A stretch of DNA of 64,000 nucleotides, taken from positions 1-64,000 of the forward strand of contig JAADDZ010000007.1 in NCBI GenBank assembly GCA_013153635.1. The letters run 5' to 3'. The notes under the pieces were generated by a model. It was not told the origin of the DNA. It ran no database searches and saw only the letters and a list, made by a program, of their open reading frames with translations. The position numbers were made by a program, and so were the translations under genes. The DNA comes from Aquificota bacterium (lineage in GTDB: Bacteria > Aquificota > Aquificia > Aquificales > Hydrogenothermaceae). Below are positions 8,520-18,447 of this stretch, piece by piece. The stretch's first letter is position 1. Each line of letters starts with the position of its first letter.

Positions 8520-8927
8520 ATGCCAAAAATAAACGAATACGTAGATATTTCCCAGATTGACAAAGAAGCAAAAAGGGACTTTATCGACAGACACTCTCCA
8601 TTTGTACATGTAGAAGATACACCTATCAAAGGGAAAAAATTAAAAGTAAAGGTAAAAGTCGGTGATGAGTACTGTCACCCAGATGACTTTGACCACTATA
8701 TAGCTTGGGTTCAGCTTTGGGACGGAGATACCTTCCTTGGGCAGGCTAACTTTGTTCCCGGAGTACAAGGTAACCAATGCTCTCAAGCAGAAGTAGACTT
8801 TTATATCGTACCTACAAAAAATAAACTAAAATTACAAGCAATGAGCTACTGTACAAAACACGGTCTTTGGCAAGGTCCTATAGTCGAGTTAGAAGTACAA
8901 GAAGCTGGAGAACCTGTAGGTGCATAA
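8520..8927 (+). CDS. Superoxide reductase (neelaredoxin type)
   Basis: One-iron enzyme that reduces superoxide to peroxide in the cytoplasm of anaerobes and microaerophiles. All five iron ligands of the Fe(His)4Cys site can be placed by comparison with Pyrococcus SOR: His25 (DRHSP), His53 and His59 (CHPDDFDHYI), Cys111 and His114 (SYCTKHGLW). It is the short class without the N-terminal rubredoxin-like desulforedoxin domain. The usual EKHxP loop, whose Lys helps attract and protonate superoxide, reads DRHSP here, so Lys is replaced by Arg. A strong AGGAGG precedes the ATG. The gene stands alone between an AT-rich dyad and a terminator. Confidence 0.9.
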   Translation: MPKINEYVDISQIDKEAKRDFIDRHSPFVHVEDTPIKGKKLKVKVKVGDEYCHPDDFDHYIAWVQLWDGDTFLGQANFVPGVQGNQCSQAEVDFYIVPTKNKLKLQAMSYCTKHGLWQGPIVELEVQEAGEPVGA

Positions 8928-8932
8928 CTCCT

Positions 8933-8957
8933 GTAGGCTCCTTTCTGGAGCCTACTT
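8933..8957 (+). terminator. Terminator hairpin after the SOR gene
   Basis: A perfect 9-base stem (GTAGGCTCC, 8933-8941, with GGAGCCTAC, 8947-8955) with loop TTTCT. It is followed by only two T residues, so termination efficiency is uncertain, but the position seven bases after the stop is right. Confidence 0.7.
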
Positions 8958-9044
8958 AACAAAATCTCTCTTTACTCTTCTTTTGATAATACCAATCTAT
9001 GGAATATAATATAGTTTAATTTATACAAGCCAGTGGAGGTCTAA

Positions 9045-10517
<1,473 letters not shown>

Positions 10518-10526
10518 AGGTAAAAA

Positions 10527-10886
10527 ATGGGAAAATTAACAAAATTTGATGTTCTCCTAGGACAAGAGCTAACAAACCTAGAAAGATTTATCATAAAAAG
10601 TCCCTTAGGTACTCCCGAATTTTGGAGCGAATGGCAGGCAAAAACAGGAGAAATCATAATAACAAAAGCGGCTATAAGAAAAGCGATAAAAACCCACAAA
10701 GAAAGACTTGGTGAAGAAGAGATAATAAAACTTTCAACTATGCTAGAAGCCTACAAAGAGATAGCATCATACTTAGAGTTACTAAGACAGACAGCTCTAA
10801 AAATAAAAGGTATAGACCCAGTAGGTTGGGATATTTTTGACGGTATAGAAGGGGAAAATGAAGGGGAAGACGACTTACCTTTTTAA
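10527..10886 (+). CDS. Unknown acidic-tailed protein with SSB-like C-terminus
   Basis: A 119-residue protein not recognised by family. Residues 1-95 look helical, with LTKFDVLLGQELTNLERFI and STMLEAYKEIASYLELLRQ. The last residues are EGENEGEDDLPF. An acidic run ending DDLPF is the classic tip of bacterial single-stranded-DNA-binding proteins, used to recruit repair and replication partners. No OB-fold signature is visible, so this is not SSB itself. It follows guaB by 9 bases with an AGAGGT site, and precedes topoisomerase I by 62 bases. A role in DNA metabolism is inferred from the tail and the neighbour, not demonstrated. Confidence 0.75.
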   Translation: MGKLTKFDVLLGQELTNLERFIIKSPLGTPEFWSEWQAKTGEIIITKAAIRKAIKTHKERLGEEEIIKLSTMLEAYKEIASYLELLRQTALKIKGIDPVGWDIFDGIEGENEGEDDLPF

Positions 10887-10948
10887 ATATTGAGAGCATT
10901 AAAAACTATATTATATTTAGCATAAAAGGAATTTAATCTGGAGAACCT

Positions 10949-12988
10949 ATGACAGAAAAAATAATAATCGTAGAAAGTCCCAAAAAAGCTAGAGAAATCC
11001 AAAAATTTTTAGGAAAAGGCTATACAGTAAAAGCCACAATAGGGCATTTTAAAGACTTACCAGAAAAAGAGATGGGCGTTGATTTAAAAACATTTGAACC
11101 ATCTTTTATAGTAAAATCAAAAAATCATAAAAAAATCCTGTCAGAAATAAAAAAATTAGCCAAGAAAGCTAAAGAAATCTATATAGCAACAGACCCAGAC
11201 AGAGAAGGGTATGCTATAGGATACTTTATGTTTCAAGAGCTAAAGAAAACAGCAAAAAACAAACCTATAAAAAGAGCAGAATTCCATGAAATAACCCAAA
11301 AGCATGTAAAAGATGTACTAAAAAAAGCACCAGAATTCGAAAAAACTAATACAGGACTGTTTAATGCTTTTCTTGGTAGAAGAGTTGGAGACAGAATAGT
11401 AGGTTATACCCTATCTCCTATAGCCTCTAAAGAGATTGGAGGAAGGTTCAGTGTAGGTAGAGTCCAGTCTCCAGCAGTGAGATTAATTGTAGAAAGAGAA
11501 GAAGAGATAAAAAACTTCAAACCAGAACCGTACTACGTTATATCTGCCCTTTTAGAAAAGGACAAAAAACATATATCTACTACATACAAGGAACAAAAAA
11601 TAAAAGACAAACAAAAAGCCCAGAAGATATATGAAGATATTAAAAAAGTAGGATACGCAGTAGTAAAAACAGTAGAAAAAAAACAGGTAAAACAGTCTCC
11701 AAAACCTCCATTTGTAACTTCTACATTGCAACAGACAGCAAACTCTGTATTAAAATTTGCTCCAGAAAGAACTATGATGTTAGCCCAAGACTTATTTGAA
11801 AATGGTTTGATAACTTATCATAGAACTGACAGTGTAAGAATCTCCGATGAAGCTATAAAAGGTATAAGGAAATTTATAAAAGAACAGATAGGAAAAGAGT
11901 ACTTACCTCCAAGAGCTAGAAAATACAAGAATAAAAACACCCAAGCAGATGCTCACGAAGCGATAAGGATAACAAATTTTGTAGATTTAAAAGCCCAAGA
12001 AAAATTATTGCAAGAAAAAGGTCTCTCTGAAGACCATCTAAAACTACTGAAACTTATCTATGAGAGAACATTAGCTAGTCAGATGAAAGACGCTATTTAT
12101 GATAGAACTACTGTGTTATTCGACATAAATAAACACCTATTTAAGACTACAGGGTCAGTTCTAACATTTGAAGGGTTCAAAAAGATATATAACCAAGAAC
12201 AAGAGCAACAAGACAACCTTTTGCCACCTTTAGAAGAAGGAGAAAAACTAAAAAAATTAGAAGAGAAATTAGAAGAAAAGTTTACAAAACCGCCACCAAG
12301 ATACACAGAGGGAAGCTTAGTAAAAAAACTAGAAGAATTAGGAATAGGAAGACCTTCAACGTATGCATCTATAATAAAAACTATAAAAGATAGAGGGTAT
12401 GTTACAAAACAGTCCGGTTCGTTAAGACCTACAGAAAACGCATATAATCTGATTAACTATCTACACAGGAGATACAACTGGGTAATTGATTATGATTTTA
12501 CAAGGAAGATGGAAGAATTTTTGGATAAAGTAGAAGAAAACAAAAAAAACTGGAAAGAGTTCGTAAAAGAGCTGTACAAAAAATCACAAAAAAAATCAGG
12601 TTCTTCTATATCTGAAAAGATGCGAAACTATGCACTAGACTTAGCAAAGAAACACCAAAAAGACATATCCAATATCATTGATAACCCTGAAAAGCTTAAA
12701 GAGTTTATAGATGAACACAAAGATACAAAACCAACAGAAAAACAGATAGCTTATGCAAAAGCTTTGTCAGAAAAGACAGGACTAGAACTGACAGAAGAGA
12801 CACTACAAGACAAAGAAAAAATAAAAAAATGGATAAACAAAGCAAAAAAAGAAGCTATGAAATATATCCAGCTTTCAGAAAAACAGAAAAAAGTTCTCAT
12901 ATCCCAAGGCAAAGAAGACCTCATAGACCAACCAGAAAAAGCTCTAAAATGGCTAAACACATACTTTAAAAAAAGGAAAAAAAGATAG
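10949..12988 (+). CDS. topA: Type IA DNA topoisomerase, divergent, without zinc fingers
   Basis: Relaxes negatively supercoiled DNA through a 5'-phosphotyrosine. The Toprim domain opens with IIIVESPKKAREIQKFLGKG and has DPDREGYAIGYF at 82-93, where the usual Glu after DREG is Tyr. The active-site Tyr290 lies in GLITYHRTDSVRIS, and FSVGRVQSPAVRLI and DAHEAIRIT are also present. The TYHRTDS form, with His after the Tyr, differs from the common TYMRTDS. The C-terminus has no Cys4 fingers. Instead about residues 555-679 hold three related helical units beginning SEKMRNYA, TEKQIAYA and SEKQKKVL. The length of 679 is short for TopA. It could be the housekeeping enzyme or a second, lineage-specific one. 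Confidence 0.9.
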   Translation: MTEKIIIVESPKKAREIQKFLGKGYTVKATIGHFKDLPEKEMGVDLKTFEPSFIVKSKNHKKILSEIKKLAKKAKEIYIATDPDREGYAIGYFMFQELKKTAKNKPIKRAEFHEITQKHVKDVLKKAPEFEKTNTGLFNAFLGRRVGDRIVGYTLSPIASKEIGGRFSVGRVQSPAVRLIVEREEEIKNFKPEPYYVISALLEKDKKHISTTYKEQKIKDKQKAQKIYEDIKKVGYAVVKTVEKKQVKQSPKPPFVTSTLQQTANSVLKFAPERTMMLAQDLFENGLITYHRTDSVRISDEAIKGIRKFIKEQIGKEYLPPRARKYKNKNTQADAHEAIRITNFVDLKAQEKLLQEKGLSEDHLKLLKLIYERTLASQMKDAIYDRTTVLFDINKHLFKTTGSVLTFEGFKKIYNQEQEQQDNLLPPLEEGEKLKKLEEKLEEKFTKPPPRYTEGSLVKKLEELGIGRPSTYASIIKTIKDRGYVTKQSGSLRPTENAYNLINYLHRRYNWVIDYDFTRKMEEFLDKVEENKKNWKEFVKELYKKSQKKSGSSISEKMRNYALDLAKKHQKDISNIIDNPEKLKEFIDEHKDTKPTEKQIAYAKALSEKTGLELTEETLQDKEKIKKWINKAKKEAMKYIQLSEKQKKVLISQGKEDLIDQPEKALKWLNTYFKKRKKR

Positions 12989-13008
12989 AAATCTTACAAA
13001 TTAAAAAG

Positions 13009-13031
13009 GCGGGTTGAGCGAGTCAACCCGC
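13009..13031 (+). terminator. GC-rich hairpin after topA
   Basis: GCGGGTTGA (13009-13017) pairs perfectly with TCAACCCGC (13023-13031) around the loop GCGAG. It is the most stable hairpin in this convergent gap and lies 20 bases past the topA stop. There is no T-tract; a purine-rich G-tract follows instead. It therefore may not be a classical intrinsic terminator. Confidence 0.55.
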
Positions 13032-13038
13032 AGGAAAT

Positions 13039-13057
13039 GGAGGGGGGAGGGAGGGGG
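13039..13057 (+). other. G-tract with quadruplex potential
   Basis: The plus strand reads GG-A-GGGGGG-A-GGG-A-GGGGG, that is sixteen G in nineteen bases, in a genome that is otherwise AT-rich. Two-layer quadruplexes fit easily, and a three-layer one needs a bulge. It directly follows the hairpin downstream of topA. The rest of the gap to 13168 is AT-rich with no gene seen. Confidence 0.6.
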
Positions 13058-13168
13058 ATGCATCTAAATCGCACTTTTACCTTTTAGGTGAGTATAATAT
13101 AATATTCAATTATTATAATAAAATGATATTCATCATAAAGATTATATTGTTATCAGATAAGGTTTTGG

Positions 13169-15880
13169 TTACATATGCTTTGTCTTATAGATAAATTTGT
13201 TCCTCACCTTTTCTCTCGTCTTTTGAATCTTATTCCACAAGACATCAGGTTTAAGACTAAAAGAGTGAGCAATTCTTGCAAAAGTCTTTGAGTTATACTT
13301 TAACTTTGACATAGGTTCTCCTTTTATCATTCTAAGCCTTGCTTCTATCTCCCTTAAAAAGACATAATCAGGAACTAAAGAACTATCACATCTAAAGAGA
13401 GCCTCTAATATATTCGTCTGTCTTAGTCTGTGTTTTAGTAGAAATAGCTCCACTAAAAACTCTATATCAGCGATACCTCCTTTACCTAGTTTAATATCTA
13501 TCTCGTCAGACCTTTCTTGAGCTAAACCCTCTAGCTTAAAACGCATCTCCAAAGCTGAATCTATAAATCTAGAATCTATATCTTTACCAAACAAAAACTC
13601 TTGTAAGATTTTTTCAAACTCTGTGTATATATCTTTGTCTCCAGTTATATATCTAGCTTTAGTCCATGCAAGTCTTTCCCATTCCCTAGCATCAAACTCA
13701 AAATACTCTTTGTAGTAGTTTATAGAAGGAGCTAACTCTCCAGAACGACCATACGGTCTAAGTCTTAAATCGATTTGGTACAGGTAACCAGAGGAGGTAG
13801 GTTTAGTTAAATCGTTTATAAGTTTTTGAGGGATTTGAAATTTTTCAAATTTTGATTTTTCATCTTTAAATACAAAAATAAGGTCTAAATCCGAGCCGAT
13901 ATTCATCTCTTTACTACCTAACTTACCTAACGCATATATGACAAAATCTTTTCCACCTTCATATTGGTAGAGTTTCTCTAATATAAAATCTGCAAGATTT
14001 GTTAAAATCTGATTTAGTTCTCTTAGTCTATCTAAGCCGTCTTTTTCATGAATCCTTGATAGGTATCTCAAGGTAGCAAGAACTTCTACTATCTTTTTTA
14101 ATTTTTTCAATTTCTCTACAAGGTTGTCTTGACGTATAAGGTTAAGTTCTTTTTCAAAATCTTCCTTTGTTTTTAAAATGTCCTCTACTCCAAATGCAAA
14201 ATCTAGTATTTCTGGGTCTTTAGATAATATGTCTGTAATATAGTCAGAGCTTTTTGTTATATTTAAGATAAACTCTACGAGCTTTCTATTTTGTTCTAAC
14301 GCAGAAGCAAAAATCCTAAGCATATTCCCTTCAACCATAAGTTTATAAAAATTAAGTAAAAAACTCTCTCTATCCTGAAAAGAACCAAGTTCTATCTCCA
14401 ATTCTGCAATAAATTCTAAAAATAAGTCTTTCCATGTACTACTCATAGATATATACTCTTTTGTAGTGAACATTTTTCTAATAAGGTTCAACGCCCACTT
14501 AGGTTCGGAAAAACCTAACTTTTTGAGATAATCGATAGCTTCTTCTTCCCCATGTCTTGTTAAAAGGTATTTTTGAATAGGAGAAAGTTGCTCTTCTATA
14601 GGAAGAACCGTTTCAAAAATCTCTTTTACTTTATCTTTATAAAAGGTTAATCGATGTAAAAATTCCTCCTTTGTCATTTTTAAATGATGAGCATAGTAAT
14701 CTGCATCTTTTAACTTTAACTTTTGAGTTTGAACACAATCTCTAATCTGGATAAGATGTTCTAGTCTTCTGTAAAACAGATAAGCTTCTTCCAAAAGCTC
14801 TACTTTCTCTTTTTCCAAAAGGTCAAGCTCTCTTATGTACCTTAGAGCTTTTAAGGTACTTCTCTCTCTTAGTTTAGGTATTTTGTGTCCGTATAATAAC
14901 TGAATTACTTGAACAGTAAATTCTATCTCTCTTATCCCTCCGTCCATCTTTTTTATATCAAGCTCTTCCTTTGACTTTCTTTTGGCATCTTCTTCTATCA
15001 ACCTTTTCATTTTTACAATCTCATCTATAACCTCAAACCCAACAATACTCCTATAAACAAAAGGCTCTATTATAGAAAGAAACTGGCTGTAAACCTCCTC
15101 TTTCCCTGCTGTATATCTAGCTTTTATAAGCATGTTTCTTTCCCATGTTCTTCCAACAGTCCAGTAATATATCTCTACGGCAGGAATACTATACGCTATA
15201 AACCCTTTTTTACCTTCTGGTCTTAAGTCTAAATCTACTATCCATGTTTGACCTTCTACATTTCTTTTTGTTAAATATCTAGTAGTTTGAGAAAAAACAT
15301 AATCGAAAAATTCCCGGTTAGTGATTCCTGATTTATCTGTTTTCCCCTCATCAGAGTAGAGATACATAACATCAACATCTGAATAATAATTTAATTCCTT
15401 ACCTCCTAGCTTTCCTAGAGAAACAACAACACCAAAAGCTTGATTTCCATTAGATTGATTTATAGGAGTGCCATATATCTTTTGAAATTTGCGATAGGCA
15501 CGTCTGTATGCAACTTCAAATGTAGCATCAGCAAGAAAAGAATATTCCTCCATAAGCTCCCAAAGAGGATGTACCTTTTTAATATCTTTTGCAACAATCC
15601 GTGAAAAATGCTTCATCTTAAAAAACGTTAATTCTCTTATAAATACTTCTTCATCAGGAATTTCCAATAGTTTAAGGGCTTGGGATACAAGTTTTTCTCT
15701 TTTGTAAAGAGGTTTATTTAGATTCTCATAGATATAATCCAACTGGTCTGTATGCCTAAATATAAAATCTGTGATACATTTAGAAACAGAGGATATATCC
15801 TTTAGAAGGTTCAATTTTTCTGAAGGTAAACTCTGTAGAAACTCTTTTTTTAAAGTTTCAAACTTTCCAAGATTTGCCAT
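13169..15880 (-). CDS. glnE: Bifunctional glutamine synthetase adenylyltransferase/deadenylase
   Basis: Adds and removes AMP on glutamine synthetase in response to PII/glutamine. The 903-residue length is typical, with two nucleotidyltransferase domains. The N-terminal (deadenylylating) one shows VVSLGKLGGKELNYYSDVDV. The C-terminal (adenylylating) one shows ALGKLGSKEMNIGSDLDLIF and TSSGYLYQIDLRLRPYGRSG. Both are followed by the GGIREIEFTVQ/GGIADIEFLVE signatures. It stands alone: the next plus-strand gene starts 90 bases upstream, divergently. No glnA, glnB or amtB lies in the window. The start is ATG at 15880. Confidence 0.95.
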   Translation of the reverse strand: MANLGKFETLKKEFLQSLPSEKLNLLKDISSVSKCITDFIFRHTDQLDYIYENLNKPLYKREKLVSQALKLLEIPDEEVFIRELTFFKMKHFSRIVAKDIKKVHPLWELMEEYSFLADATFEVAYRRAYRKFQKIYGTPINQSNGNQAFGVVVSLGKLGGKELNYYSDVDVMYLYSDEGKTDKSGITNREFFDYVFSQTTRYLTKRNVEGQTWIVDLDLRPEGKKGFIAYSIPAVEIYYWTVGRTWERNMLIKARYTAGKEEVYSQFLSIIEPFVYRSIVGFEVIDEIVKMKRLIEEDAKRKSKEELDIKKMDGGIREIEFTVQVIQLLYGHKIPKLRERSTLKALRYIRELDLLEKEKVELLEEAYLFYRRLEHLIQIRDCVQTQKLKLKDADYYAHHLKMTKEEFLHRLTFYKDKVKEIFETVLPIEEQLSPIQKYLLTRHGEEEAIDYLKKLGFSEPKWALNLIRKMFTTKEYISMSSTWKDLFLEFIAELEIELGSFQDRESFLLNFYKLMVEGNMLRIFASALEQNRKLVEFILNITKSSDYITDILSKDPEILDFAFGVEDILKTKEDFEKELNLIRQDNLVEKLKKLKKIVEVLATLRYLSRIHEKDGLDRLRELNQILTNLADFILEKLYQYEGGKDFVIYALGKLGSKEMNIGSDLDLIFVFKDEKSKFEKFQIPQKLINDLTKPTSSGYLYQIDLRLRPYGRSGELAPSINYYKEYFEFDAREWERLAWTKARYITGDKDIYTEFEKILQEFLFGKDIDSRFIDSALEMRFKLEGLAQERSDEIDIKLGKGGIADIEFLVELFLLKHRLRQTNILEALFRCDSSLVPDYVFLREIEARLRMIKGEPMSKLKYNSKTFARIAHSFSLKPDVLWNKIQKTREKVRNKFIYKTKHM

Positions 15881-15970
15881 ATTCTTTTCCTGACGAAATA
15901 TTCTATAATTAGTTAGATACTAAAAACTAAAATAATTATAACGTTATTTTTAGTTAGATTGGGGTAGTTT

Positions 15971-17071
15971 ATGAAAAAAAGCTTCTTGCTAATCTTGATA
16001 CTTTTTATAGTTTCGTGTGAAAACAGACAGGAAGATATTGCCAAAATAAACAAAAAACTAGACGAAATCTACCTCCACATAAAAAAAGAGAGATACGATA
16101 TAGAAAGACTCCAAGAACAAATCTCAAAAGTCGTAAGTGACATATATCCTATCGTTGTGACCATATTTACATACCAAAAAGAAGGTAAAGAAAAACTACA
16201 TAAAACCTTAAAATATTTTGAAGAGATAAACCCATTTGAAAGTGAATCTTTAGGCTCTGGATTTGTTATTAGAAAAGATAAAGAGAACCTATACATAGTA
16301 ACAAACGCTCACGTAATAGGAAAATCAAAAAAAATAATAATAAAGTTTTACAACGGCTATGAAACCCAAGCCCAGATACAAGGAATAGACCAAAAAACAG
16401 ACATTGCAGTATTAAAGGTCAAAAATACCGATATGATACGAAACATAAAACCTGCAAAATGTGGAACTATACAAGAGATGAAGATAGGTTACTTCGTTAT
16501 AGCCGCAGGAAGCCCATACAGTCTTGGACATACATTTACATTTGGAATAATATCTGCTCTTGGAAGAAACTTAGGTATATCAACATTTGAGAATTTTATA
16601 CAGACAGATGCGGCGATAAATCCGGGAGATTCAGGAGGTCCCCTTATAAATGTAAAAGGAGAAGTTATAGGAATGAATACAGCTATAATCCAAACAGGTC
16701 AAGGTATTGGATTTGCTATCCCTATAGATGTGGTAGTCTCTATCACTGACGAACTGATAAAACACAAAAAGATAATAAGAGGTTGGCTAGGCGTCCTAGT
16801 ACAAAATATACCCCACTACCTAAAAGAAAAATACAACCTAAGTCACGGAGTACTAATTATAAAGGTTTTTGACACAAGTCCAGCTCAAAAATCAGGTCTA
16901 GAAGTAGGAGACATTATACTTAGTTTAAATGGAAAAAACATAAAAAACGCTTCAAACTTAAAATATCTCATATCCCAGCTGAAACCGGGAGAAAATATAA
17001 CACTTCGTATCTTTAGGGAAGGTAAAATACTACAGATAAAAATAAATATAGAAAAATCGCCTACAGGATAA
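15971..17071 (+). CDS. DegS/HtrA-like serine protease lipoprotein
   Basis: Envelope quality-control protease. The signal ends FIVSC, so the mature protein starts with a lipidated Cys at about residue 15 and is membrane anchored. A short coiled coil (KINKKLDEIYLHIKKERYDI...) follows. The trypsin-like domain has all three catalytic residues: His in VTNAHVIGKS, Asp in KTDIAVLKV and Ser in NPGDSGGPL. A single PDZ domain fills the last 90 residues (GWLGVLVQN...SGLEVGDIILSLNG). One PDZ and membrane attachment resemble DegS, but a lipid anchor and coiled coil are not the E. coli layout. No anti-sigma factor gene is adjacent, so the sigma-E-like role is open. Confidence 0.88.
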   Translation: MKKSFLLILILFIVSCENRQEDIAKINKKLDEIYLHIKKERYDIERLQEQISKVVSDIYPIVVTIFTYQKEGKEKLHKTLKYFEEINPFESESLGSGFVIRKDKENLYIVTNAHVIGKSKKIIIKFYNGYETQAQIQGIDQKTDIAVLKVKNTDMIRNIKPAKCGTIQEMKIGYFVIAAGSPYSLGHTFTFGIISALGRNLGISTFENFIQTDAAINPGDSGGPLINVKGEVIGMNTAIIQTGQGIGFAIPIDVVVSITDELIKHKKIIRGWLGVLVQNIPHYLKEKYNLSHGVLIIKVFDTSPAQKSGLEVGDIILSLNGKNIKNASNLKYLISQLKPGENITLRIFREGKILQIKINIEKSPTG

Positions 17072-17089
17072 CTTTTATTAAAAATTTTT

Positions 17090-17109
17090 AACATTTCTTT
17101 AAAAATGTT
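17090..17109. promoter_or_regulatory. Inverted repeat upstream of the phosphate porin
   Basis: AACATTT (17090-17096) and AAATGTT (17103-17109) form a 7-6-7 dyad, 57 bases before the porin start codon. It might bind a regulator of the porin-pstS pair. It does not look like the direct-repeat E. coli Pho box. The surrounding run of A and T weakens the signal, and it might also act as a terminator for the protease gene. Confidence 0.3.
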
Positions 17110-17166
17110 TTAAAAAAAATTTGTTTTAATCATGAAGGACGAAGAATAATAAATTTGGAGGTATTA

Positions 17167-18426
17167 ATGAGAAAAAGAGTATCTTTACTATCAGGGCTAC
17201 TGCTCGTTTATACTAGCTTTGCTACAGATATAGACCTAAAAAAACATGCAACCGTTATAAACCAAGAATCTCCAGAATTCTTACTAGGAAAAGAAACCCT
17301 TCCAAATATAAAAATCCGTGCTTTTGATAACCCAGATATGTACATAAATTTAGGTATAAGACTCCAAGGAACATTTGAGAACTACAAAGTAGACTACACA
17401 GACCCTACAAAAAGTGATATAGACACGATGGACGCATATCTTAGAAGAATGAGATTAGAAGTAGGGGCAGGGTTTTCAAAAAAAGTGTCATTTACTATGG
17501 ATATAAGAAACGATAAAGCAAACTATCAAGACAAAGGAGAAGGTACCTTCAATGTAGGTGATGCATACTTAAAAATAAAAAAACCTTTTGAAAAACTGGG
17601 GTCACTCGTTAACTTCAAATTCTACAGAGCCAAAATAGATGTATCTAGAACAGAAACGGTAAAATCAGCATGGGTAGTTCATTATGACCGTCCTTACGTT
17701 GCAGATGAATCTGCCCAGTTTATCTCTCACAATAGGCGAGCAACCAACGCCCAAATATATGGAGATTGGAATAAAAAGATACATTATCAGCTTGCATTTG
17801 GGGACGCTGTATATTCAGGAAAATTCAAAGATGCTACAGAATACAAAGACTTAAAATCAGCAGGAGGAAGTATAATAGAACAAAGCTACTTTTATGGAGG
17901 GAAAATATTCATCTCTCCTTTCGACGGCTGGGAAGAGACCAAAAGAACAGAAACGTATTTTGGACATGGAAAGCATTTTGAAATAGGAGTAGGATACTGG
18001 ATAGTACCAAAGATAAAATACAAAGACCCTGCAAGCAACATACACGAGATAGATAGAACATTGATAAACTACGAGATGTCAGCTCACTATTACGGGTTTT
18101 TCGTTCAAGCAGAATATTTTGACTTTGATGGAGTTGTAAAAGACTGGATTACAAACCAAATAGGAACATCAAAAGGTTGGTATATCACTTTAGAACATGT
18201 TTTAAAGAACCTGTACTACATAGCCCCATTCATAAGACACGAGGAGTGGGACAGATGGGAAGGAGAAGGAGATTACACTCTAAAATCAGACATATACGGG
18301 ATAAATTGGTATCTAAGAGGAAACACCACAAAAGTGGGAATAGCTTATCAAAAAGATAAGTATGGACAAGAAATAGGGGATAAAAAAGTAACAAGAATAA
18401 AAGTAGTATCTCAATGGTTTTTCTAA
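17167..18426 (+). CDS. Phosphate-selective porin O/P family protein
   Basis: Outer-membrane channel. The start is placed at the ATG at 17167, because GGAGG lies at 17157-17161 and a longer reading from TTG at 17155 would run through that site. The signal peptide ends around TSFATD. The mature part begins with an OprP-like strand (PDMYINLGIRLQGTFENYKV) and has alternating aromatic strands throughout, ending in a C-terminal Phe (KVVSQWFF), as expected for BAM-dependent barrels. The DAYLRRMRLEVGAGF and FTMDIRNDKANYQD segments are typical of porin O/P. It is followed after 21 bases by pstS, which supports a phosphate role. Other anions cannot be excluded. Confidence 0.85.
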   Translation: MRKRVSLLSGLLLVYTSFATDIDLKKHATVINQESPEFLLGKETLPNIKIRAFDNPDMYINLGIRLQGTFENYKVDYTDPTKSDIDTMDAYLRRMRLEVGAGFSKKVSFTMDIRNDKANYQDKGEGTFNVGDAYLKIKKPFEKLGSLVNFKFYRAKIDVSRTETVKSAWVVHYDRPYVADESAQFISHNRRATNAQIYGDWNKKIHYQLAFGDAVYSGKFKDATEYKDLKSAGGSIIEQSYFYGGKIFISPFDGWEETKRTETYFGHGKHFEIGVGYWIVPKIKYKDPASNIHEIDRTLINYEMSAHYYGFFVQAEYFDFDGVVKDWITNQIGTSKGWYITLEHVLKNLYYIAPFIRHEEWDRWEGEGDYTLKSDIYGINWYLRGNTTKVGIAYQKDKYGQEIGDKKVTRIKVVSQWFF

Positions 18427-18447
18427 AAAGAAAAAGGAGGATAAAAG

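Noticed and set aside
13123-13136. ATGAT-ATTC-ATCAT dyad resembling half of a Fur box
   Set aside because: It lies in a convergent gap after both genes, where no promoter is expected, and the spacing does not match the Fur consensus.
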